From Trichuris trichiura (lineage: Eukaryota; Nematoda; Enoplea; Trichinellida; Trichuridae), in NCBI GenBank assembly GCA_037903355.1, contig JBAJFE010000005.1:620001-684000 (forward strand): a stretch of DNA of 64,000 nucleotides, written 5' to 3'. This document shows, piece after piece, positions 22,956 through 35,094 of this stretch. Made by a program: the position numbers and the translations under genes. Below the pieces are notes generated by a model. The model saw nothing but the letters and a program-made list of their open reading frames with translations, ran no database searches and had not been told where the DNA came from. Each line of letters opens with the position of its first letter. Position 1 is the stretch's first letter.

Positions 22956-23216
22956 TCAAAATGTTCCGATACTTTGGATTAGTCTGCATGGCGGTTTCCA
23001 TATCTTCCAACGTGAGAGTATTAGTTCCCGGCGGCATTTGATCGAACGTCTCCTTGACCATATCTTTGACCACAACAATCGGGACAATCTAAAGTGATTG
23101 TCAATTGAAAGAGAACGCCTTGCCGCGCTTATTCGCATATCTTCAACGGCGTCGATGCTGATACGATCGACGCACGAACCGTGTTTCATGATTTTCTCGT
23201 CGAAAACGCCATCTTG
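22956..23216 (-). CDS. Possible histone-fold protein, partial
   Basis: On the minus strand, exons 23,216-23,148 and 23,088-22,956 join in phase 0 over a 59-base GT...AG intron; a strong donor (TTGA|GTAAGT) follows. The peptide has DEKIMKHGSCVDRISIDA, then IVPIVVVKDMVKETFDQM, then NTLTLEDMETAMQ and KYRNIL. This order (KIMK--xxVxxIS-A, a long helix, LT-ED---A, then a short hydrophobic end) resembles the NF-YC/CHRAC1/POLE4 class of histone folds, which act in chromatin or replication complexes. That assignment is by eye only. Start and final exon are not found; an internal Met (MKHGS) could be the start. Confidence 0.4.
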   Translation of the reverse strand, partial: QDGVFDEKIMKHGSCVDRISIDAVEDMRISAARRSLSIDNHFRLSRLLWSKIWSRRRSIKCRRELILSRWKIWKPPCRLIQSIGTF

Positions 23217-23309
23217 CTAACGTTTACGCAACCGCTAAGCAACTTTCTACAGTAACCTTGTGTACTTCTGTAAACTGCCTGACAACTCTTATTTTTTGAT
23301 ATTCAAGTA

Positions 23310-23495
23310 CAGTAGAACCTCCGAAGTTGACCACCTCTCTATGTCGACCACCTCCCTAAGTTGACCCAATTTTGACCACTTGGTTGGTCCGCACGTTAAT
23401 ATTATAATACACCCACAGCCTCTTATGTTGACCACCTCCTATGTTGACCAGTTTTTCCCGGTCCCTTGGGTGCTCAACTTAAGGAGGTTCTACTG
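23310..23495. mobile_element. pogo/Tigger-like MITE
   Basis: Ends CAGTAGAACCTCC and GGAGGTTCTACTG are inverted repeats flanked by TA on both sides, as expected for Tc1/mariner-pogo elements; CAGTAGAACCTC is typical of Tigger-type ends. The inside repeats TTGACCACC several times and codes for nothing. 186 bases. Confidence 0.75.
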
Positions 23496-23499
23496 TATA

Positions 23500-24981
23500 T
23501 ATTTTCGTTTACCAATGGAGTTGTAAGGAAATTTGTTTTTCAGAAAAAAATACTTTAAACAGTGCGCGGCGGAGAACTTATTTCGAATAGGTTTTCTTGA
23601 TTGCCCGTCAGCGATATACGGTAGTTAGTTAAAAGCAGGTCCCTGATTGGTTGCTAATTGGGCCCTCAATCGCACCGGCGGCCTAATGCTTTTCGTACTA
23701 CCAAACTCGTCCCCTCCCGAAACGTTTCGCAGAAAAAGCAGCTTTTTTTCTCTTTTTTGCCAAAATTATACGGTAGTTTTATACATTACGTTGAGGGCAC
23801 TTTTGTAATCACACAAGACGCGGTAAGGAGAATATTCGATGCGACTAAGACTCGGCGAACATCGCTTACTCGTTGCTTTATGTCGCAGGCGAAATAGCGT
23901 ACAATTTAGCATTGTTTGTCTTCGGCTTTAATTAGCAATGAAGGAATAAGTTTCCTCTACTAACCTGCGAATCAGAAGTGCCGAATATTACGCGTATGTT
24001 TTACTTTTCGCTACGTAGGCATCACATTTGGAAGAAGTTCCCGGTCAACATAGGCGGAAAAGGCTTATTTTTGGCACACAACCTTTTTCCCATTGGTAAA
24101 ATAAAAGTACAGCAGCAACAGCTTTCCAGGCACGTGATTATCACGTCCCTGGAAAGCGTATTTCAAAATTTGAACATACTCAAAAGTGAGCCATGGATTT
24201 TTTTTTGGATCATACCCAGCTAACATCTACAACAATTGTACCTGTACGCTATCGGAACGTTGGCGGATAGTATTGAGTGGAAATTCTCTCAAAGCTTTTA
24301 TTTTTTCTTAAGTATGTGGCTTTGAACATCCAATTGGAACCAGTGGAAGTCGTAAGACCGAAAAGCAGAAAATCCCGAATAGGCTCAAATTTCTCGTTTT
24401 TACCTATTGTCAAACAGGAAAAAGTATCTCAATGCTCGGAACCTTTGCGGCGGTTCAATTCCCGAAAGGGCAAGTAGCCAAATAGAAAGGCATCCTGACA
24501 GAGCCATAATCCCGAAAAAGTCAAACTTCAACTGCAGTAGCCCGAATGAGAAAACGTTTGCTTTAAATAGGAGGCATATCTTTCGACTATGAGGAAATCT
24601 TCGTACTTGCTACCTCTGTAAACGAGCTTCAATGCTTATTATTCCTCCTTATTTCTTCGCTCTAAGCCATGCCTGAAATTTGACTTTCGGGATTCAGACT
24701 CCTCCTATTCGACAATTAGGCCTTTGCGAAAGTTCCGAACGTTAGGGGATTTTTCCAATTGGACAACATGCATATTCGGGATTTAAACTTACCATTCTTA
24801 CCTTCCAATCCCGAGTTTCGCCTATTCACTTTGCGCGCGCACGCGAGGCTTCAGCAAATTTTGATAGGTTAGGTTCCACTTTAAAAAAAAGCAATACCGA
24901 ATCGTCAGAACTTGAGAAGACGTATTGGTGCTTCTGTTAATTGATTTCCAAGTTATGCCAATGGCATAACATTCGAACAAC
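23500..24981. other. Intergenic; scattered short repeats
   Basis: No gene supported. The word TCCCGAATAGG or its reverse recurs between 24,370 and 24,830. A perfect-looking hairpin is listed separately. Confidence 0.35.
24121..24157. repeat. Strong 37-base hairpin
   Basis: Arms of 18 bases (GCTTTCCAGG-C-ACGTGAT and its reverse complement) around a single T, with one C-C mismatch. It is too symmetric for a usual terminator and no gene ends nearby. Confidence 0.6.
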
Positions 24982-26537
24982 GTTTCGCGTCACAAAAAGG
25001 CGCGCCAAACAGACACTTAACGCCTTTTCACTTTTGCGTCAAAAGAAGGCACGTCAAACTGAGACGTCATATTTTAACTGTGCGTAAACTTGTTTCATTT
25101 GGAAAGAAAGGTGTGTTTAGCTTAATTAGAAAGGGAGCATGTTGACTGCAGCTGAATGTGAGAGTTGCGTGAAAAGAAAGCGAGTCAGTCTGACTTGAAA
25201 GGTTATTTTGTCATCGTCGGGATACTTTTATGTATTTGCAGCTAAACGTGAAAAGTAACGCACGTAAACGGTATGACGTGAATTAATTATAGAAGAGAAT
25301 GATAGATTTCTTTCAGTTTTAGATTTAAAGTAAATGTTTTCAGAAAAGTGGGTATTGCGAATTGTTTTCCAGTTTCAAAAGTGCTCATCGTTTAAGCTCT
25401 CTTTAAACAGGTTGAAGTTAACAATATATAAAAGGTATGAGTAGAGAAGCAAACAGATAAAGCGAACAACTGTGATGTTTGCTCGAAACTTTAAGAATAC
25501 AGTAAAATTGAGGTAAAGAAAGAACAAAAGAATAATGAACGAAACGCAAGTGAATACAATTCATAGTGGCAAGTGGACAAGAATAAAGCGATGGAACAGG
25601 AAAGCCGCAGAAACCAGGATGATATAAAAGACGGAAAGGAAGCATAGAAGGCGCCATGAGAAAGAAGAAAGGAAACGACGAATGTCTATTAAAGAAGAAG
25701 GAGAGGAATAAGGTAGAAAAATGCGAACGAAGGGAAAGAGAAAGAAGGAACAAAATGTCAGAAACAAAACGGTAGAAAAGAAGGAAGAAAAAATTATCGA
25801 AGGCAATTTTGTGCCAACATAGAGCATACCACACTACATACAAACTTCAACGGGTTTAAACAGAGTTTAAACGATGGCCAAATCAGAAACTGGAAAATAA
25901 TTGACATTTCAACAAACTTTCACCAGTTAATTCCCACCTACAATGCATAGCTGTGAATATAAATCCTTTACGATAAAAACTCTTAAACCGTGATTCTATT
26001 TTATTGTGAATATAACGTTTCCGTAAAAGCACAACTTATATTTAGACATGTAATTATTGTTACTAATGTTTTCTTATTAAGTTGAGATTTAGGGTTTATC
26101 GCACCCTGTCGAAGGTCCTTTGAATCAGGGTTAATGACGAGCAACAATCCGCCCTGAAAGCTCTACTTGGTAAGAAAAGATGAGAAAACAATACGTCGTA
26201 TCTTTTTGTATAGTATAATAATGGAGTAATACTCGCAGTTATTTGGAAGTGTTTCATGTGTAATGTAGTTTGCCTGGAAAAACCAGCCTAAATTTGTTTT
26301 TTTTTCAATGACGATTGATAGTTGCCCATGAAACCGACCGTACACGAAATCTATCGCAACTTTGTCATTCACTTTCCTAAGGATAATAAGTAAGGTATAC
26401 CCAGCATGAAAACCAGTAATTTAGTTCCCCATTAAAGACGTTACATCAAAAAGTAAATTTGTTTTAGGAACAAAGCCTCTTTCAATTCTTTTATTAGTTG
26501 CTATGGTTTTTGTGGTTGTAAATTGCTGTATGCTGTA
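24982..26537. repeat. Duplicated block, copy A
   Basis: Matches 31,422-32,955 in the same orientation, at roughly 95% by eye, from CGTCACAAAAAGGCGCGCCA to GCTGTATGC. Plus-strand purine runs (about 25,500-25,800) create long Phe/Ser-rich minus frames in both copies; those are not genes because the reading frame is not conserved between the copies. Confidence 0.85.
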
Positions 26538-26574
26538 TGCAATACAACCACTACAACAACTCAACCTAAAGCAA

Positions 26575-26763
26575 CTTTTAAGTTCTCCTTCGCTGCTACA
26601 TTCAGGTGAAGCAGAAAACAAAAACGCCGGAGAATTTGTGTATGTTTAAAGCGGTAAAGGTGACTGAACTTCCCCTGTATGAGTGGAATGGCCAAAAAAT
26701 ACAGCTTAGTAAGAGTTCTGTAGCGTTCAAGCACTGTTTACGCGGAAGAGATATCAAGAATTG
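26575..26763 (+). other. Candidate coding exon
   Basis: An acceptor-like CTACATTCAG is followed by an open frame: VKQKTKTPENLCMFKAVKVT... EWNGQKIQLSKSSVAFKHC... RGRDIKN, stop. After the stop the same frame goes on as TRRGMKKIWNRFSNVGEKADE before another stop at about 26,829. Composition is coding-like, but the in-frame stop and the missing start make it either an exon read wrongly or a pseudogene. Family not recognised. Confidence 0.3.
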
Positions 26764-27440
26764 AACACGTCGTGGAATGAAAAAAATATGGAATCGCTTC
26801 TCGAATGTCGGTGAAAAAGCTGATGAGTGAACAGTCAATGAAAACACGAAATAACAGTTTTGCAGCTAAAGAATCCTCAACTTTGCCACATTAAATATTT
26901 GAAAATTTGAAAATACGGTCAGGTTGTCGATAGCTGAACCTGCATACTCTTCTTATCTGTATTTGGTTTTGGTCGCGGTGCATTTAGACGAAGGATCAGT
27001 AATTCAACGCAAGCTGTCCCATCTCGTATCAAGGTAAGCTTGACATTGATAGTTGCTCTACGTCATCCAAGGGTTCTTACGAAATTGCTAACGTAGTAGT
27101 CACTAGTTAATACTCCGCTTTTCGACTATTGCTAAGTTCTTGCGTAATGTTTCAGCTGAAAAGACTCGTAGAATTGTTTTTACAATAGTTATCATTCTAA
27201 CCTTCATCAATGTTGCTGACTTTGCCTATGTTTTGTTTAAAGTTTTTAAACTTATGGTACCTTGTAACATGATTGTAATTTTTCTTTTTCTTCGTCTTTT
27301 TAAAAAAATACTGCAATTCGATGCTACATTTTTTCGTCGGTCTGATCCATAACTCTCTATAGAAAACTAAAACACTATATGTACTTATTGCGTAATTGAA
27401 GTATGGAATTTCGATCCCGTGAAAACTTTCATTAAGCGCA

Positions 27441-27474
27441 GCTTTCAGGAGGACACGGTTCCCGTCTTCAGCGC
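27441..27474 (-). ncRNA. Hammerhead-like motif
   Basis: Minus strand: GCGCTGAAGAC, GGGAACCG loop region, CCTCCT, GAAAGC. Core CTGAAGA is kept; stem II is weaker than in other copies. Confidence 0.4.
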
Positions 27475-28083
27475 AAGATTAGTCTGCGCTAGTGTTTCCA
27501 CTGAGCAACTGGATTCAATTTCGTACGTAATGCCATGCGGTTATCCCCCGAAACTAAGGGTTTGTCACTTCGCAATATGGGACAGATATTGGGTGATCTT
27601 TTTGAACTCTAATTGAAATTCAAGAGGCTTTCCCAGTTGTTTCATCTTTCCCGTAATCTAGCGATATCGTAGAAGAATCAAGTAAGGCATTGGTGTTCAG
27701 TCCCCTGTAGAAAACTGCCGACGGCAGAATCTTTTATCAGTGATCTATTCTATCAGGTTTGTCGAAAATCCGTTTTCCTTGAGCGTCTTTCAGAGATAAT
27801 TTAGTTCTTCGAGAAAAGATTCATTGTGCTGTATTAACTTTGAACTAATACGTCTTGTATAGAGTCTGTAGTTACGGCTCGGAGATAGTAATAGTGGAGG
27901 ATCAGGTACGCATCTGAAGCATAGCTTATGCTAGATTTCGCACAAAAGCTTTCTCCTTCTGAAAAACGCTTGTTTGTAATACAAATATTTCATAATTTAA
28001 ATATGCCATTTTTTCATGTTTCAATTGTTTCTTCTTACGGAATTCGTCCCGTTAAAATACAAAACTTTAATAAGATTCCGTAG

Positions 28084-28115
28084 GATTCAGGCCGCGCGCG
28101 ACCCGTCCTCAGCGG
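28084..28115 (-). ncRNA. Hammerhead-like motif
   Basis: Minus strand: CACCGCTGAGGACGGGTC, a GC-rich loop, GGCCT, GAATCC. CTGAGGA fits CUGANGA; the GAAA box is changed to GAAT. Confidence 0.35.
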
Positions 28116-29167
28116 TGCTAAAATTAATGACATTAACAGTACCAAACTAATTATTATATCGGTGAGGAGACTGGAGTACGCACCGCATTCTCATAGTGGA
28201 GCTCGCTGACCTGTAAAAGAAAATTGCGGATCAAAACACGGCAGAGAAGAAAACAGAGGTGACGCGAAAGAGTTCCTGATTCGACAAGGAAGCCTTAAGG
28301 TGCCGTTTGCGGCCTGCAATTTATTTCGTTCTCGTAGCAAATAACCTCGAAGAGAATGTCGACCGATAGGGTGTGAATTAGGCGGGAGAGAACAGTGTTT
28401 TCAGCGTATAGGAACAAAAGGGTTGGTTTTGTCTTGCTACAATTTATTAGAGTACGAACTTATAACCATTCTTTACGTTTCCATTTTTTTCATTGACTGA
28501 TTGGTCAAATTATTCACCCTGTAGCTGAGACTCTAATCGTTTTCATGTTCAATGTGATTCTCCATATGCTGTAGAACAGAACAATTTTGCGATGCAGTTC
28601 TTTCCGCACAGCAGAATTTTCTTATCAGCGTTTATGATTTTCAAAAATAGCAATAATGAGGGATCATGGCTGAGTTGTTTATTGGCCGCGTCGGTTTAGT
28701 AATTCTTGCAGACTGAATTTTTGTTAATGATGAATGTACGTATGTAATCTTTTGTTATAATCCTCAGTGTGTTAAACTGACGGGACATTGCTCCTCAAAT
28801 GAGTAAATTTAAACCAGATTAAATGTTTCTTATGTTCTTTGAATCGCTCAGTTACGTTTAGCTCAGTTTCTTCTGCATAAAGGTTCGAACAGCTGCATTC
28901 AACTACGTACAAGATGCTTTAACGTTTGTCCTCCGAAACTAAGAGTTTGTCGCTTCAGATTATGGAGTAGATATTGTGTGACCTTTTTGTTCTTTAAATA
29001 AAATTTAAGAGACTTTCCTAATTCCGTTATCTTTTCTTCTAATGTACCGATATGTGAAAAGATCGTTTACGGTTATGGTTTTCATTCCGCTGTTTCTTTT
29101 CAGTGATCGTTAGTGTGAGATTTGTTAAAAATCTGTTTTCCTTGATCGTCTTTCAAAGATCATTTAG

Positions 29168-31421
29168 CTGAATGGGAAACGAAAAGCTCAGCAACAGCGG
29201 CCTGCTTTTCTGAGCGATCGCTTTCCCTTTCGGTGCGATATGGAAAGTAGCACCAGAAACATAATCCTGCAATGTTCTAGCTTTTAGACAGCTGTGTTGG
29301 TTCCTGTACGACTCCTCGACGCCATTATATCTCTTGATAGCCGTGATCGTCTAAAGTTGCTCTTCTAAAGCTTGGAGGCACGTAGAAGACGTAATTTAAC
29401 TGGCGAATAGTATGTACGTATAGTTAAGCAGAGCCATATTCCTAGTTTTCAGAGGTCGAGTAATGAACGGAAAGCCGAAAATATGAAAAACTTCTCTTTT
29501 TACATTTTTCGTACAGTAGATGAACGAAACGCAGGTACCGATATTTTCAACAATACTCGCAGGCTGTCCGCTGCGCGCCGGATAGGTCTTTCGTCCGTGA
29601 AAGAACCGTATCACCGCTGTGATGCTTCTGCGGAGTGGGAACGAGAACACCGCGGGAAACTCACCCTGTTTTTGCTCGTGATGCCATCATTCGAGCAGAA
29701 ATGGAAAGTGGCCGCAGAAACCAAATCCTACACCGTACTAGCTTTTATACAGCTGTGTTGAGTCGCGTACGAGTCTTAGAAGCTGTTAGACTTCCTGATG
29801 GCGGTGTTTGACTGAAGTTGTTTTTCCTTGCCCTGGGGGCACGGTAATGAAGAAGTTTAACTGCTGAATATTATGCGCGTATACCTACGCAGAGCCATAT
29901 TCCCGTTTTTTGGAGCTCATTTGTGCAACGGGAGAGCAGAAACATGAAAGCGCGTCTTTTTACATTCTTCGTACAGTAGATGAACGAAAAGCAGGTACCA
30001 GTATTTTCAAAATTCCTAATTAGGCGTCGCATGCGCGGCGGAAACGTTTTTTGTGAGCTAGAGGGCTGTAGTAGCGCTGTAGCTTTCTTGCGGAGTGGGA
30101 TTTGATACGCGGACCGATAGGGAGCCTGTGTTTCTGCGCGATGGCTTCATTTGAAACTAAATCGAAAGGAGTGTTCAAAAACGTGTTCGATGCATCCTCC
30201 TTGCTGCTAAGTGGATGCTCTGGGTCGGATAGAGACTTTGGAAGCTGTTAGTTTCGTTTGTCGCGGTGATCGACAAAAGGCGCTGGTCTACGCATTAGCC
30301 GCGCATGGACGAACAACTTTACGTAGCGAGTATTATGTTCCTATACTTATGGAGAGCAGCATTCGGAGTTTTCGAGCCAGGGAGGCTTGAAATAGGTGAA
30401 ATTTCTTTCTTCATACAGTAGATGTACGAAAAGCAGGTACGACGTTTTTCAAAAATACTCATAGGCCTCCCTCTGCGCGCCCGACTAGTGTTTTGTGTGC
30501 GAGAGCGCTTCAGTAGCGCAGTATCAGTTCTCTGTTATGGGAACGGAAACGCAGAACTATAATGAGCCCGTTTTTCTGCGCGATGGCTTCATTTGAATCC
30601 AAGTCTAACGCAGCCGGCATAAACGTATTCCTGCATTATTCTGGCTTCTGGAAGCTATAGGTTTCGGTTGGGGCGGCGTTTGACCAAAACCGCTCTTGTA
30701 TAGCTTGGGCGCGCATGGACGAAGTAGTTTAAGTAGGGAGTATCATAGGCCCATACTTATATAGAGCATAGTTCGGATTTTTCCGAGATCGTTTGAGCTA
30801 CGGGATGCTGGAGATATGAAATAATTCTGTCTTTACATTCTTCGTACAGTATATTAACGATAAGAAGGGAATAGTATTTTCAAAAATAGTCACTAGCCGT
30901 CTAACGCTCGCAGGAGAACAATTTTATTTTCGAGACAACTACAGACACGTCAAAACGCTTCTGCGAAAAAGATCAGGAAAGGCCGTGCGAGAACGAAGCA
31001 TTTTTTTGCGCCATCGCTTCATCAGAAATGAAATCTAAAGTTGCGGGCGCAATCGTACTCCTTAATGCGTATTGCCAACTGATGGCTGTGCTGCCCTGCT
31101 ATAGAGCTTTGGAATCTGCAGATTGCTATGATTGTGGTGTTCCAATGGAGCCGCACTTGTATATTCTGAGGGGCGCATACAGGAACTTTTATCTGACTAA
31201 TATACTGCCCCTATACTTACGCTTAGTGGCATTCCAATTTTTCAGTGCTCGTGCGAGCAACGGACAGTTGGAAATATGATAAAATGCTAGTTTTTGGATT
31301 AATGGTACAGTAGTTAAAGGAAAAGCAGGTACCACTATTTTCAAAAATACTAATGAGGGCTTCGGAGCACGTGGACAAATTTTTGGTCTGCGAGGGGGCT
31401 ACTGGAGGCCGCATGAAACCG
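29168..31421. repeat. Second ~460-bp array, five units
   Basis: Anchors at about 29,363, 29,825, 30,287, 30,698 and 31,158. Its left part (29,168-29,520) is almost identical to 20,223-20,585 and then jumps to match 21,022 onward, so it looks like array 1 with one unit removed by unequal exchange. It ends exactly where duplicated block B begins. Confidence 0.8.
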
Positions 31422-32955
31422 GTTCGTGTCACAAAAAGACGCGCCAAACAGACAAGTAACGTCTTTTCACTCTTGCGTCAAAAGAAGGCGCGTGAAACTG
31501 CGACGTCACGTTTTAACTGTGCGTAAATTTGTTTTATTTGGAAAAAGAGGTGTGCTTAGCTTAATTAGAAAGGGCGCATGTTGACTGCAGCTGAATGTGA
31601 GAGTTGCGTGAAAAGAAAGCGAGTCAGTCTGACTTGAAAGGTTATTTTGTCATCGTCGGGATACTTTTATGTATTTGCAGTTAAACGTGAAAAGTAACGT
31701 ACATAAACAGTATGACGTGGATTAATGAAAGAAAAGAATGATAGATTTCTTGCAGTTTTAGATTTAAAGTAAATGTTTTCAGAAAAGTGGGTATTGCGAA
31801 TTGTTTTCCAGTTTCAAAAGTGCTCATCGTTTAAGCTCTGTTTAAACCGGTTGAAGTTGGCGGTGTATAAAAGGTATGAGTAGAGAAGCAAACAGAGAAA
31901 GCGAACAACTGTGATGTTTGGTCGAAACTTTAAGAATACAGTAAAATTGTGGTAAAGAAAAAACAAAAGAATAATGAAGGAAACGCAAATGAATACAATT
32001 CATAGTGGCAAGTGGACAAGAATAAAGCGATGGAACAGGAAAGCCGCAGAAAGCAGGATGATGTAAAAGACGGAAAGGAAGCATAGAAGGCGCCATGAGA
32101 AAGAAGAAAGGAAACGACGAAGGACTATTAAAGAAGAAGGAAAGGAATAAGATAGAAAAATTCGAACAAAGGGAAAGAGAAAGAAGGAAGGAAAAATTAT
32201 CGAAGACAATTTTGTGCCAACATAGAGCACACCACACTTAATACAAAGTTTAGCGGCTTTAACCAGAGTTTAAACGATGGCCAAATCAGAAACTGGAAAA
32301 TAATTGACATTTCAACAAACTTTCACCAGTTAATTCCCACCTACAATGCATAGCTGTGAATATAAATCCTTTACGATAAAAACTCTTAAACTGTGATTCT
32401 ATTTTATTGTGAACATAACGTTTATGTAAAAGCACAACCTATATTCAGAGATGTAATTATTGTTCCTTATATTTTCTTATTAAGTTGAGATTTAAGGTTT
32501 ATCGCACCCTGTCGAAGGTCCTTTGAATCAGCGTTGATGGCGAGCAACAATCCGCCCTGAAAGCTCTACTTGGTAAGAAAAGATGAGAAAACAATACGTC
32601 GTATCTTTTTGAATAGTACAATAATGGAGTAATGCACGCAGTTATTTGGAAGTTTTTCATGTGTTATGTAGTTTGCCCGGAAAACCAGCCTAAATTTATT
32701 TTTCTTTTTCAATGACGATTGATAGTTGCCCATGAAACCGACCGTTCACGAAATCTACCGCAAGTTTGTCATTCAAATTCCTAAGGATAATAAGTGAAGT
32801 ATACCCAACATGAAAACGGATACGCCCGTGAAAACCAGTAATTTAGTTCCCCATTAAAGACGGAACATCAAAAAGTAAATTTGTTTTAAGAACAAAGCCT
32901 CTTTCAGTTCTTTTATCAGTTGCCATGGATTTTAAGGTTGTAAAATGCTGTATGC
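31422..32955. repeat. Duplicated block, copy B
   Basis: Direct copy of 24,982-26,537. In this copy the block abuts the 460-bp array with no spacer, whereas copy A is 2.8 kb away from its array. Small indels separate the copies (for example, the purine run near 32,170 is shorter). Confidence 0.85.
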
Positions 32956-35094
32956 ACTGCAGTCAGTCTCTCTGTTCATCACACTTTTTTAGAGTAAATT
33001 TGAAATACCGTAGATTCTAATTGACGGAAAAGAGTATTATTTTTTCTTTTTCTCGATAAACTTATTCTTCTTTTCCTTTTCCTATCGCTTACTGAAGAAA
33101 TTAGGCAACTTTTAAGTGAACGTTATCAGACTAAGCATTTATGAATTCGTTAAAATCATATCTTTTTAAAGGAATAATCATATTTCAAAACGTTCTTTGC
33201 TCCCAATGTTTATACAATCAGAGTAAATATCATTCTAACTGAGTAAATACGATCGTTCTTCAAGGTCAACGAAATAGGTTATCAGTTCATTATATCAGCC
33301 AGAGGGAAGAAATTGTTGGAGCATTTGTTTGCTTTAATCGTATAGTAGTCAGTGCTAATGTTTGCACTTGTAAGATGTAGCTTAACCTCTTATACGCTGA
33401 AACGATAAAATTCTATACTTACAAGCAATGTGTCAATAGTAAGTGGGTTATTGAAACGACCTTTTATCAGGTCAATCAGTGATTTGCATACCACTAAAGT
33501 ATTGTGGCCGAGACCCAGACGTTGAAAATCAGTGTTCGCTCGTTCCGACTTGCAGAGCAGTTGCTCCTATGCGACTACTGCTGATCGCTGCTCGTTCATT
33601 CCAGTGGTAAATGCTGCCGGTTGGAGGATCCATTTGGAAAAGACCAATCGCTGGACAGGACGACAGGATGATGGTGCCATATGGAAATGATGGACAAACC
33701 AGTTCAATGTTGCAATGAAAGATGGTGAGTCTTTTAGTCTTAAACATCGTTCATTTTTTTCAACTTTTAGAGATTCGATGATCACAATTGGAAATTCGTG
33801 AAAAGGATCGAGCAGAGAAAACTGTCAAGATCGTAAAATCGACCAAGGAAGTGGACGAGAAAAAGCAAAGGACGACAGCTCAAAAGGGGACGACAAATTC
33901 AAACCGAGAGGACCATTGGAAATTGGATCGAGGAGAAAAAATTTTCCGGACAGCCAATCGTCTAATCGACCAAAAACGAGGACGAAAAAAAGGAAAGGAC
34001 GACCGGTCAAAACTGGACAACAATTTCAAAACGGAGGACGAGTGAAAGATGCTTGACAGTTCAATTGCACTATTAAAGACCCTCGACACTTCATTTAAAC
34101 TATTTTTTAAAGTAAGAAATTTGTCGTTTTTTGCTTATGTTGATTTTTGCAATATTTTAGGATCAAAAGAGAAAACAGCTGGAAAAAAAGATTTCGATAT
34201 TTTGGGTCGCTGTTTGTGCGTCTGATCAATCCGTCAAATTGTCAAACGACCAAAAAATTTGGAAATTTTGGGTCGCTGTTCATCCGTCTGATCAAGCAGT
34301 CAATATTGTCATACCTGTGGCAGAAAGGACTCGCTCGTTTAGTATTGTCTGTCTTCTGCTGACGTCAAGTGAGAAGAAATTTTTTAGAGTCGACCGATGT
34401 CCGTCTGTTTCCTAAGCGCATTTCGAAGACGAAGGAAATTCTGTGGACAAGAAATGGACTGGTCTTCAAATTCAGCATATATCATCGCTGAGATTTTTCT
34501 CAGCAACTCATTTCATTCCTTCATCATCTCTGACAGAGCTGATCATATCCTGGTGTTGGGTATGAATCTCTCTGTTTTATGATGTGATTTTTTCACATCG
34601 TGAATTTTTTGTCATACTTCGCTCTTCAGCATCGTCTCCTGTTCGAAGACATGGTCTGGAATCATCTTATGGATCGCGCTCTCAGCTGATCGCGTCTCGT
34701 GATCATCATTCTCTCATCTCGTCTCATATCTTCTCTCCTCTGAGCTGATGAGCTGTTTCTCTCATCATGTTCAGTTCTTTTCACTCAGTCTTTCATTCTC
34801 AGTCTCTCTCTCTCTCTCTCTCTCCTGGTTCATTTTCTGGGAGGGGGGTTGTCTTCGGCCAGGTTCTTTCGGTCCGATTGGTGGATCCGATTCCTGGTAT
34901 TAGCACGGATCGGGAATCCGCTCCTGTATTCGAGTGTATTATGCCGGCATCCGGCGCGTTTTTTAAGTCTTTGTTTACTTAGTGGTTTTTTTGAGCAACC
35001 TTCTTCCCCCTGGTGTGATTTTTTTGATCACGTGGTTCCTTCCCCATTACCACGTTTCGAGTGACATTTCGAGTGACAACCTCTCATGCGGTTA
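32956..35094. other. Intergenic; short repeats
   Basis: Two direct copies of a ~70-base unit (TTTTGGGTCGCTGTT...CGTCTGATCAA) lie at about 34,190-34,310, and a CT microsatellite at about 34,802-34,826. An open plus frame at about 33,550-33,690 (SSCSYATTADRCSFIPVV...) with a donor gtgagt behind it may be an exon of an unknown gene. Purine-rich sequence at 33,790-34,040 opens frames on both strands and is not called. Confidence 0.35.

Larger units (their letters stand above)
26764..29167. other. Intergenic with dispersed repeats
   Basis: Two ribozyme-like motifs are listed separately. Sequence at about 27,480-27,800 recurs in diverged form at about 28,870-29,167 (CCGAAACTAAG-GTTTGTC, AGATATTG-GTGA-CTTTTT). 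A short open run with a good donor at about 26,950-27,032 (VHLDEGSVIQRKLSHLVS) may be an exon, but no partner was found. Otherwise nothing supported. Confidence 0.35.

Noticed and set aside
25418..25843. Long Phe/Ser-rich minus frames (also 31,842-32,237)
   Set aside because: They lie opposite purine-rich runs in the duplicated block. The two copies differ by an indel that changes the frame, and two overlapping frames are open at once.
33529..34089. Several frames on both strands as genes
   Set aside because: Purine-rich sequence opens frames on both strands; only the short run near 33,550-33,690 keeps coding-like character, and that is noted as a candidate only.
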